From Aeromonas lacus (lineage in GTDB: Bacteria; Pseudomonadota; Gammaproteobacteria; Enterobacterales; Aeromonadaceae): a stretch of DNA of 64,000 bases. A program made the position numbers and the translations under genes. Position 1 is the first letter of the stretch. Each line of letters begins with the position of its first letter. Where the stretch lies: positions 62,001 through 126,000 of the forward strand of contig NZ_JRGM01000131.1 in NCBI RefSeq assembly GCF_000764665.1, read 5' to 3'. The notes under the pieces are model-generated. The model searched no databases. It worked only from the letters and a program-made list of their open reading frames with translations, and was not told where the DNA came from. Shown here piece by piece: positions 57,721-64,000 of this stretch.

Positions 57721-57742
57721 GAGGCGCCGACAAGGGCGCCTC
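57721..57742 (+). terminator. Possible weak terminator after btuD
   Basis: 8-bp stem GAGGCGCC / GGCGCCTC with a 6-base loop, directly after the btuD stop. It lacks a T-run, so it may only be a 3'-end stabilising hairpin. Confidence 0.4.
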
Positions 57743-58071
57743 TGCGCCATGTGCTTTCTGTTTGCCTGTATTGCCTTATTGCATGGTCTCCCTGCTTCAC
57801 GATTTGCCACCTTCATACCGGTTGCTAACCCATCTCCCTGATCGGAGGGGCTCTCTGGGTGCCCGTTGCGACCAATCGAGAGCAACCTGAGTGGTCAATC
57901 GTCCGGTATAAGTAAAAGTTGGGCCATGTAGGGAAAATCCATAAATTCAATTTATGCCTATCCTGTTGGCAGCGAGTCGGCCTTTTGCAGGAGGTGGCGG
58001 GCCCTGTGAGCGGGTTGTCCGATCTGACGGGAGGGATTGTGCGAACGGATAAGGGTGGCAGGCAAAAAAAG
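57743..58071. other. Intergenic region, no feature recognised
   Basis: About 330 bases between convergent btuD and aroH. No open frame with a credible start and no known RNA motif was seen. Confidence 0.5.
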
Positions 58072-58102
58072 AAGGGCCGGATATCACGGATATCCGGCCC
58101 TT
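58072..58102 (-). terminator. Intrinsic terminator after aroH
   Basis: 13-bp stem AAGGGCCGGATAT / ATATCCGGCCCTT with a 5-base loop. On the minus strand it runs into CTTTTTTTGCC. It lies 22 bases past the aroH stop. Confidence 0.93.
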
Positions 58103-58124
58103 TGTGTATCTCGGGTAACGCGGG

Positions 58125-59189
58125 TTAGCGAGTTAGCTTGCTCAGGCGCACCTGCGCGGCTTCTGCCAGCATGGTCAGCAGGGTTTCGGTGTCGCTCCAC
58201 GACAGACAGGCATCGGTGATGCTCTGGCCAAAGGTGGCAGCGCAGCCGTTCTCCACATCCTGACGCCCTTCCACCAGGAAGCTCTCGGCCATGATGCCGG
58301 CGATGCCGGTGCGGCCGCGGCGCAGCTGATCGCAGATATCTTGTGCCACCAGCAACTGGCGACGGTGATCTTTCATGCTGTTGCCATGGCTGAAATCGAC
58401 TACCAGCCGCTCCGGCAGGCCCACATCGGCCAGCGCTTCGCACGCTTCGTCGATGCTGGCGGTGTCGTAGTTGGGGCGGTGGCCGCCACGCAGGATCACA
58501 TGACCAAAGGGGTTGCCGGCGGTGCGGTAGATGGTCATCTTGCCGTCCTTGTCCGGGGAGTAAAAGATGTGGCTGTGGCGGGCGGCGCGCACCGCATCGA
58601 TGGCGATGCGGGTGTTGCCGTCGGTGCCGTTCTTGAAGCCGACCGGGCAGGAGAGGGCGGAGGCCATCTCGCGGTGTACCTGGGATTCGGTGGTACGCGC
58701 GCCGATGGCGCCCCAGGTGATGAGGTCGGCAATGTACTGGCCGGTCACCATATCGAGGAACTCGGTGGCGGTGGGCATGCCGAGCTCATTGATATCGACC
58801 AGCAGCTTGCGCGCCAGTTTCAGCCCTTCGTTGACATCGAAGCTGCCATCGAGGCGCGGATCGTTGATGAGCCCTTTCCAGCCGACGATGGTGCGCGGCT
58901 TCTCGAAATAGGTACGCATCACGATGCAGAGGCTCTCTTTATACTGCTCGCGCAGGGCGTTGAGGCGCTGGGCATATTCGCGGGCGGCCGCAGGATCGTG
59001 GATGGAGCAGGGGCCGACAATGACCAGCAGGCGCTGATCTTCTCCGGCCAGAATGGCCTCCACTTCGCGACGGGCATCCAGCAGATTCTGGGCAACGGTG
59101 TCGGTGATCGGAAACGCGTGGGCAAGCTCGCTCGGAGTGATCAGTGACTCCAGGCGACGGGTGCGCAATTCATCTGTGTGAATGGACAT
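58125..59189 (-). CDS. aroH: 3-deoxy-7-phosphoheptulonate synthase, AroH-like
   Basis: 354-residue class I DAHP synthase, the first enzyme of the shikimate pathway, condensing phosphoenolpyruvate and erythrose 4-phosphate. The signatures LLVIVGPCSIHDP, VGWKGLINDPRLDGSFDVNEGL, GARTTESQVHREMASALSCPVGFKNGTDG and DFSHGNS are intact. The N-terminus TDELRTRRLESLITPSELA and ELGMPTATEFLDMVTGQYIADLITWG are much closer to E. coli AroH (Trp-sensitive) than to AroF or AroG. The start at 59189 fits AroH. A TrpR operator was looked for upstream and not found by eye. Confidence 0.9.
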   Translation of the reverse strand: MSIHTDELRTRRLESLITPSELAHAFPITDTVAQNLLDARREVEAILAGEDQRLLVIVGPCSIHDPAAAREYAQRLNALREQYKESLCIVMRTYFEKPRTIVGWKGLINDPRLDGSFDVNEGLKLARKLLVDINELGMPTATEFLDMVTGQYIADLITWGAIGARTTESQVHREMASALSCPVGFKNGTDGNTRIAIDAVRAARHSHIFYSPDKDGKMTIYRTAGNPFGHVILRGGHRPNYDTASIDEACEALADVGLPERLVVDFSHGNSMKDHRRQLLVAQDICDQLRRGRTGIAGIMAESFLVEGRQDVENGCAATFGQSITDACLSWSDTETLLTMLAEAAQVRLSKLTR

Positions 59190-59333
59190 ACAACTCAAGT
59201 CTCGAGTGGGTGGTGTCAGCCGCAGGGGGCGAAAATGCAAAGGGATAAAATAAAGCAAAAGTCCACCGATTGAAACCTTGGGGGGCTCTGATAGGATGTG
59301 AAGCCAAAATCGATTCCAAATGAGGTAGATAGC

Positions 59334-59714
59334 GTGGCAAAGCCAGGGGCAACCGGGGTCACCCGCATCATCAATGCAGCCGGTTACAGCATGAAAGGAC
59401 TCAGGTCAGCCTGGATCAACGAGGCGGCATTTCGGCAGGAGCTGATGCTGATCCTGCTGTTGATGCCGCTGGCGTTCTGGATTGGCGACTCCCTCAACCA
59501 GATCCTGTTGCTCATCATCATCAGCTGGCTGGTGGTGATCGTCGAGGTGCTCAACTCCGCCGTCGAGGCGGTGGTCGATCGCATCGGCCCCGAGCATCAC
59601 GAGCTCTCCGGCCGCGCCAAGGATCTCGGCTCTGCCGCCGTCTTTATCGCGCTGGCACTCAATGCGCTGGTGTGGGGGGCGCTGGTGGGGCGCAATCTTT
59701 TGGGATTGTGGTAA
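59334..59714 (+). CDS. dgkA: Diacylglycerol kinase
   Basis: 126-residue integral membrane kinase with three transmembrane helices, recycling diacylglycerol to phosphatidic acid. Catalytic-family blocks RIINAAGYSMKGLRSAWINEAAFRQE and VEVLNSAVEAVVDRIGPEHHELSGRAKDLGSAAVFIA match E. coli DgkA closely. A GTG start at 59334 with GAGG 8 bases upstream gives the E. coli-like N-terminus; a GTG at 59298 adds residues with no similarity. Confidence 0.93.
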   Translation: MAKPGATGVTRIINAAGYSMKGLRSAWINEAAFRQELMLILLLMPLAFWIGDSLNQILLLIIISWLVVIVEVLNSAVEAVVDRIGPEHHELSGRAKDLGSAAVFIALALNALVWGALVGRNLLGLW

Positions 59715-59732
59715 GTCAGGCCCATTTCCTAT

Positions 59733-59820
59733 CGTCTCCTCTCCCTTTGGGAGAGGGCTGGGTGAGGGAGGCATCTTCTCCCCCCCATCCCCAACCCTTC
59801 TCCCGCGAGGGGAGAAGGGG
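59733..59820. repeat. REP-like palindromic repeat element
   Basis: Two GC-rich imperfect palindromes of the CTCTCCCTTTGGGAGAGGGCTGGG type, arranged in opposite orientation (59733-59780 and 59783-59820), separated by CATCTTC. This is the pattern of a bacterial REP or BIME element, seen often between genes in Proteobacteria. It lies between dgkA and the terminator of serA. No transposase is adjacent. Confidence 0.75.
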
Positions 59821-59864
59821 GTAAAGCAGCACCGACGCGGACGAGCGTTGAGCATCACATCATA

Positions 59865-59893
59865 AAAAAGCCCGTCATCACGACGGGCTTTTT
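59865..59893 (-). terminator. Intrinsic terminator after serA
   Basis: 12-bp stem AAAAAGCCCGTC / GACGGGCTTTTT with a 5-base loop, with Ts on both strands. It lies 20 bases past the serA stop and may also end dgkA transcription. Confidence 0.9.
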
Positions 59894-59913
59894 GCTGCGC
59901 AGATAAGGGTTTA

Positions 59914-61146
59914 TCAGTGGAGGATGCGGGCACGGATGGTGCCGTTGATCTCCTTGAGCTTGGCCAGCGCCTTCTCGCTGTGCTCGGTCTCCACGTCGAT
60001 CACCACGTAACCGATATGGCTGCTGGTTTGCAGGTATTGGCCGGCGATGTTGATCCCCTCTTCGGCGAAGATCTGGTTGATTTGGTTCATCACGCCCGGC
60101 TGGTTGCGGTGAATGTGTAGCAGGCGGCTGGAGCCCTTGTGGCCCGGCAGCGACACTTCCGGGAAGTTGACGGCAGAGAGGGTGGAGCCGTTGTCGGAGT
60201 ACTTGATGAGCTTGTTGGCCACCTCCAGCCCGATGTTCTCCTGCGCCTCTTGGGTGGAGCCGCCGATATGCGGGGTCAGGATGACATTGTCCAACCCGCG
60301 CAGCGGGGTGAGGAACTCTTCGTCATTGGACTTGGGCTCGCTCGGGAAGACGTCGATGGCGGCGCCGGAGATATGGCCGCTCTTGATGACATCAGCCAGG
60401 GCATCGATATCCACCACGGTGCCGCGGGAGGCGTTGATAAAGACGGCGCCCGGTTTCATCATCCGCAGCTGCTCGGCACCGATGAGATCCTTGGTGGAGG
60501 CGGTCTCCGGCACGTGCAGGCTGATGACGTCGGACATATTGAGCAGCTCCACCAGATTGGGTACCTGAATGGCGTTACCCAGCGAGAGCTTGTTTTCGAT
60601 GTCGTAGTAGTAGACCTTCATGCCGATGCTCTCGGCGATGATGCCAAGCTGAGTGCCGATGTGGCCGTAGCCTATGATGCCGAGCTTCTTGCCACGGGCT
60701 TCCACCGAGCGGTTGGCCAGCTTCTCCCACACCCCGCGATGGCACTTGGCGTTCTTCTCGGGGATACCGCGCAGCAGCAGCAGGATCTCACCCAGTACCA
60801 GCTCGGCGACCGAGCGGGTGTTGGAGAAGGGGGCGTTGAAGACCGGAATGCCACGCAGATGGGCTGCTTCCAGCTCGACCTGGTTGGTACCGATGCAGAA
60901 GCAGCCGATGGCGACCAGTTTGGGGGCGGCATCGAGTACCTTCTCGGTGATCTGGGTGCGCGAGCGCAGCCCGATAAAATGGACGTCGCGAACCCGTTCA
61001 ATCAGCTCCTCTTCAGAGAGAGAGGTCTTGAGATACTCCACACTGTTGTAACCTGCGGCACGAAAGGTCTCTACCGTGTTGGGGTGAACCCCCTCCAGCA
61101 GCAGTACCTTGATTTTATCCTTGTCCAATGAAAACTTGGCGGTCAT
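59914..61146 (-). CDS. serA: D-3-phosphoglycerate dehydrogenase
   Basis: 410-residue NAD-dependent enzyme opening serine synthesis from 3-phosphoglycerate, the same length as E. coli SerA. NAD-binding GIIGYGHIGTQLGIIAESIGMKVYYYD, active-site region LTPHIGGSTQEAQENIG, and the catalytic Arg/Glu/His set are in place. The C-terminal ACT domain (about 340-410; LHIHRNQPGVMNQINQIFAEEGINIAGQYLQT) is the serine feedback site. GAGG precedes the ATG at 61146. Confidence 0.97.
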   Translation of the reverse strand: MTAKFSLDKDKIKVLLLEGVHPNTVETFRAAGYNSVEYLKTSLSEEELIERVRDVHFIGLRSRTQITEKVLDAAPKLVAIGCFCIGTNQVELEAAHLRGIPVFNAPFSNTRSVAELVLGEILLLLRGIPEKNAKCHRGVWEKLANRSVEARGKKLGIIGYGHIGTQLGIIAESIGMKVYYYDIENKLSLGNAIQVPNLVELLNMSDVISLHVPETASTKDLIGAEQLRMMKPGAVFINASRGTVVDIDALADVIKSGHISGAAIDVFPSEPKSNDEEFLTPLRGLDNVILTPHIGGSTQEAQENIGLEVANKLIKYSDNGSTLSAVNFPEVSLPGHKGSSRLLHIHRNQPGVMNQINQIFAEEGINIAGQYLQTSSHIGYVVIDVETEHSEKALAKLKEINGTIRARILH

Positions 61147-61316
61147 GACGATCCCTCTGTATGTGCAAACGTAAGTGCAGATTTGGTGTGCGAAGAAAAC
61201 CGTAAAGTAGCAAAAACGTTTGGGAGAGGGAATATTTGTGACGAAAGTCAAATTCTTTGAAGTTATCAACGATTGTTGTAAACAGGGCTTTGCAACTTGT
61301 TGAGTAATAAATGAAA

Positions 61317-61336
61317 ACGGCGCCATGAGGCGCCGT
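61317..61336 (-). terminator. Intrinsic terminator after rpiA
   Basis: 8-bp stem ACGGCGCC / GGCGCCGT with a 4-base loop. On the minus strand it is followed by TTTCATTTATT. It ends the rpiA transcript before serA. Confidence 0.85.
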
Positions 61337-61354
61337 CTTGCATCCGCAGGGGGA

Positions 61355-62008
61355 TTACTGGATAACCACGCCATCCGGGGTGCCGATCACCACCACGTCT
61401 GCGCCACGGTGGGCGAACAGGCCGTTGGTGACCACGCCAACAATGGCGTTGAGCTGCACTTCCAGCCCTTTGGCGTCGGTAATGGCCATATCCTTCACAT
61501 CCAGGATGTGGTTGCCGTTGTCGGTGACCACGCCTTCACGCCAGACCGGGTTGCCGCCCAGCTTCTTGATCTCGCGGGCCACGTATTCGCGGGCCATGGG
61601 GATCACTTCGACCGGCAGCGGGAACTTGCCCAGCACGTCGACGGTTTTGGTGTTGTCGATGATGCAGATGAACTTGTCGGCCACGGCGGCGACAATTTTC
61701 TCGCGGGTCAGGGCTGCGCCGCCGCCCTTGATCATGTCGCGGGTCCCGTTGATCTCGTCGGCGCCATCCACGTAGACGGAGAGGGCGTCGATCTCGTTGA
61801 GATCATACACGGTGATGCCGAAGCCCTTGAGGCGTTCGGTAGAGGCCACGGAGCTGGATACCGCCCCCTTGATCTCGTCCTTCATGGTCGCCAGCGCGTC
61901 GATAAAGTGGTTGACGGTAGAGCCGGTGCCCACCCCGACGATGGTGCCGGGAACCACATACTTGAGCGCAGCCCAACCGGCCGCCTTCTTCATTTCATCT
62001 TGAGTCAT
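61355..62008 (-). CDS. rpiA: Ribose-5-phosphate isomerase A
   Basis: 217-residue isomerase of the pentose phosphate pathway, interconverting ribose 5-phosphate and ribulose 5-phosphate. The phosphate-binding loop [33 protein letters not shown] and the [10 protein letters not shown] stretch are diagnostic. In E. coli rpiA also lies next to serA. It is separated from the next upstream gene (fau) by about 160 bases. Confidence 0.97.
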   Translation of the reverse strand: MTQDEMKKAAGWAALKYVVPGTIVGVGTGSTVNHFIDALATMKDEIKGAVSSSVASTERLKGFGITVYDLNEIDALSVYVDGADEINGTRDMIKGGGAALTREKIVAAVADKFICIIDNTKTVDVLGKFPLPVEVIPMAREYVAREIKKLGGNPVWREGVVTDNGNHILDVKDMAITDAKGLEVQLNAIVGVVTNGLFAHRGADVVVIGTPDGVVIQ

Positions 62009-62169
62009 GATCGTTCCTTAAGAAAAAAGCGGGCGCATTATATCCAACCCCGTAGCCCGTCGCGACCATGTTGCTCACGTTCCGGGGCAAAAAGGGACAG
62101 GAAGTAAATCGTTTGCCTGTTTATTCTGCGTTTGCGCGCACAAAGCTGAGGCAGCTGGCCAAAAACAGC

Positions 62170-62766
62170 CTATTCAAAGCGCCAGCAGCGACTCGGGGTG
62201 ATGATCTGCGGCAGCGGCACATCCCACACCTCCTGCGGCACCGCATCCACCTGCTGGCAGTCGTGGGCAATCCCCAGCGGCTTGGGGCCCATTCTGTGCT
62301 CATGCCAGATGGCGAGGGTGCGATCGTAGTAGCCGCCCCCCATACCGAGGCGATTGCCGTCGCCATCGAAGGCGACCAACGGGGTGCAGATAAGATCCAG
62401 CGTGCTGTGGGGCACCACCTGCTGCATATCCAGCTCGGGCTCTTCGATGCCGTAGCGATTGCGCTCCATGGGGCTGGTGGCGGTGTAGCGCAAGAAGAGC
62501 AGGTGACCGGGGGTAAAGGGATGGAGCACCGGCAGATAGACCTCTTTCTGCTGGGCCCACAGCCAGTGGATGGCGGGCAGGGGATTGATCTCCCCGTCAT
62601 TGGCCAGATAGAGAGCTATGCGTTTGGCGGCGAGGATCTCGGGGTGCTGTTTGAACTGGCTCAGCAGTTGTTGGGCTGCCTGTTGCTGTTCGAGCGGACT
62701 AAGGCTCTTTCTGCGTTGACGTACCAGTTGGCGAAGAGATTGACGTTCGGGCTGGGACTCTTGCAT
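62170..62766 (-). CDS. fau: 5-formyltetrahydrofolate cyclo-ligase
   Basis: 198-residue ATP-dependent enzyme converting 5-formyl-THF to 5,10-methenyl-THF, returning it to one-carbon metabolism. The signature region (CTPLVAFDGDGNRLGMGGGYYDRTLA) and N-terminal LRQLVRQRRKSLSP are typical. GGAGG precedes the ATG at 62766. In E. coli the gene sits near 6S RNA (ssrS), serA and rpiA; here serA and rpiA are kept but no 6S RNA is adjacent. Confidence 0.93.
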   Translation of the reverse strand: MQESQPERQSLRQLVRQRRKSLSPLEQQQAAQQLLSQFKQHPEILAAKRIALYLANDGEINPLPAIHWLWAQQKEVYLPVLHPFTPGHLLFLRYTATSPMERNRYGIEEPELDMQQVVPHSTLDLICTPLVAFDGDGNRLGMGGGYYDRTLAIWHEHRMGPKPLGIAHDCQQVDAVPQEVWDVPLPQIITPSRCWRFE

Positions 62767-62851
62767 GGGGAACCTCCGGGCTGACTGCAATGGACGGCAG
62801 GGCGTACATGGCCCTTACCTTAACATATTCTCTCGTGGGGACGGGGTGAAA

Positions 62852-62881
62852 AGCGGGTACCGGCGAGTGCCGGTACCCGCT
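62852..62881 (-). terminator. Intrinsic terminator of the NhaC-type gene
   Basis: 13-bp stem AGCGGGTACCGGC / GCCGGTACCCGCT with a 4-base loop, followed on the minus strand by TTTCACC. It lies 4 bases past the stop. Confidence 0.9.
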
Positions 62882-62884
62882 GGA

Positions 62885-64000
62885 TCAACGCTGGCGCATC
62901 TGGTGTTTGACAAAGACGGCGACCAGCGCGGCCAGTGCCAGCGCCATCGGGTAGAAGCTCATGCTCACTACCGCCAGCGGCGAGAGGGCGAAGATGGAGC
63001 CCAGCAGCAGCGCCTGAGCCCCCCAGGGGATGAGACCCTGGATCACGCAGGAGAAGATATCCAGCATGGAGGCGGCACGGCGCGGGGTGACGCCGTGATG
63101 TTCGGCCAGATCGCGGGCGACCTTGCTCGCGACAATGATGGCGACGGTATTGTTGGCGGTGCAGAGGTTGGTGAGGCTCACCACCCCGGCGATGCCGAGC
63201 TCGGCCGCTTTCTCGTTCTGCTCGCCATGGTGGCTGCGGGTAAAGCGGGCAATCAGGGCGCCGATGCGGACGCTTATCCAGGCCAGACCACCCTGACGCT
63301 CCATCAGGGCGCCGAGGCCACCGATGAGCATGGAGAGCAGGAAGATCTCCTGCATGCCGGTAAAGCCCTGATAGATATCCTTGCTGAACTGGCCGATGGC
63401 GTAGCCATTGATCATGCCGACGGCGCCAGCGGCGACAATGCCGATCCCCAGCACCACGAACACGTTCATGCCAGAGAGCGCCAGGCCGAGGATCAGCAGG
63501 TAGGGCATCACCTTGAGCAGGTCGACGGCTCCGGCCTTGGCGGGCGCCGCACCGACAGAGCCGAGTGCCAGATAGAGCAGGATCACCGCAATGGCAGCAG
63601 GGGCGGCAATCTTGACGTTCTCGCGGAACTTGTCCTTCATCTCGCACCCCTGACTGCGGGTCGCCGCGATGGTGGTGTCGGAGATGATGGAGAGGTTATC
63701 GCCAAACATGGCGCCGGAGAGGATGGTGCCTGCCATCAGCACCGGATCGATGCCGGCCGCCTGCGCCACACCGAGCGCGACCGGCGCCACGGCACCTATG
63801 GTCCCCATGGAGGTACCCATGGCAGTGGCAATAAAGGCGGAGATGAGGAACAGCCCGGGCAGCAGAGCCCAGCCGGGGATAAGCGACAGACCGAGCGCCA
63901 CGGTGGCGTCAACGCCGCCGGTGGCCTTTGCCACGCTGGCAAAGGCGCCTGCCAGCAGATAGATAAGGCACATCGCCATGATGTTGCTGTGGCCGACCCC
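62885..64000 (-). CDS. NhaC-family Na+/H+ antiporter, partial
   Basis: The last 371 residues are present; the start lies beyond the right edge. It is a polytopic membrane protein with at least ten helices. Family signatures include SAFIATAMGTSMGTIGAVAPVALGVA, GDNLSIISDTTIAATRSQGCEM and SLTNLCTANNTVAIIVASKVARDLAE, as in the NhaC group that exchanges Na+ for H+ or couples it to organic anions. Physiological substrate and partner are unknown. Confidence 0.88.
   Translation of the reverse strand, partial: GVGHSNIMAMCLIYLLAGAFASVAKATGGVDATVALGLSLIPGWALLPGLFLISAFIATAMGTSMGTIGAVAPVALGVAQAAGIDPVLMAGTILSGAMFGDNLSIISDTTIAATRSQGCEMKDKFRENVKIAAPAAIAVILLYLALGSVGAAPAKAGAVDLLKVMPYLLILGLALSGMNVFVVLGIGIVAAGAVGMINGYAIGQFSKDIYQGFTGMQEIFLLSMLIGGLGALMERQGGLAWISVRIGALIARFTRSHHGEQNEKAAELGIAGVVSLTNLCTANNTVAIIVASKVARDLAEHHGVTPRRAASMLDIFSCVIQGLIPWGAQALLLGSIFALSPLAVVSMSFYPMALALAALVAVFVKHQMRQR

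Noticed and set aside
59190-59333. TrpR operator upstream of aroH
   Set aside because: No sequence close to the GTACTAGTT-type palindrome was found by eye.
62767-62851. 6S RNA (ssrS) upstream of fau
   Set aside because: The gap is only about 85 bases before the neighbouring terminator, much shorter than a 6S RNA.

Overview
This window looks like a chromosomal backbone segment of a gammaproteobacterium, most probably Aeromonas. The coding sequence is GC-rich and genes are densely packed on both strands. Protein sequences resemble Enterobacteria and Vibrio homologues (CyoABCDE, TauABCD, DsdXA, AdhE, OppABCDF, SerA, RpiA). A secreted broad-spectrum amino-acid racemase of the Vibrio/Aeromonas type is also present. 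The genus is inferred from protein resemblance and gene order. There is no rRNA or tRNA in the window, and no insertion sequence, integrase, CRISPR array or prophage is visible.

Layout. 1-2.2 kb: a cut-off cytochrome c and a Tat-exported FAD dehydrogenase (minus). 2.8-9.7 kb: cytochrome bo3 oxidase operon cyoABCDE, a YajR-type MFS transporter and a DUF805 protein (plus). 9.7-13.2 kb: taurine uptake and oxidation operon tauABCD (minus). 13.5-19.2 kb: a periplasmic DUF218 protein, a secreted nuclease, a one-chain fructose-family PTS permease and two small proteins. 19.4-23.1 kb: manA, an AraC-type regulator and icd. 23.1-27.0 kb: D-serine system dsdXA with a divergent LysR regulator. 27.1-29.9 kb: a small acidic protein, an NlpC/P60 lipoprotein and a divergent oxyR-type regulator/peroxiredoxin pair. 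30.3-33.6 kb: a three-gene cluster of ATP-grasp ligase, inactive-transglutaminase membrane protein and retropepsin-like lipoprotein, the least understood unit here. It lies just downstream of the tRNA-modification pair cmoAB. 35.7-39.7 kb: yecE, an FmdB zinc ribbon, aspS and yebC. 40-50 kb: adhE, a MarC/YchE membrane protein and the oligopeptide permease oppABCDF. 50.2-51.5 kb: a yybP-ykoY (Mn2+) riboswitch, an alx/TerC gene and a leftover 3' stub of a second alx copy. 51.5-55.8 kb: periplasmic racemase, an ICMT-like methyltransferase, PilU, a DUF486 protein and a solute-binding protein. 55.9-57.7 kb: btuC and btuD. 58.1-62.8 kb: aroH, dgkA, a palindromic repeat, serA, rpiA and fau. 62.9 kb to the right edge: an NhaC-type antiporter, cut off.

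Most genes are housekeeping: respiration, amino-acid and peptide import, sulfonate scavenging, D-amino-acid metabolism, redox defence and fermentation. Signals beyond routine annotation are the alx 3' duplication stub, the visible switching pairs in the alx leader, the ATP-grasp/transglutaminase-like/retropepsin operon, the Met/His-rich tails on Cyo subunits, an FNR-like box upstream of adhE, two intergenic hairpin structures (14850-14922 and 35503-35552), a REP-like repeat after dgkA, and two short genes with strong ribosome binding sites.
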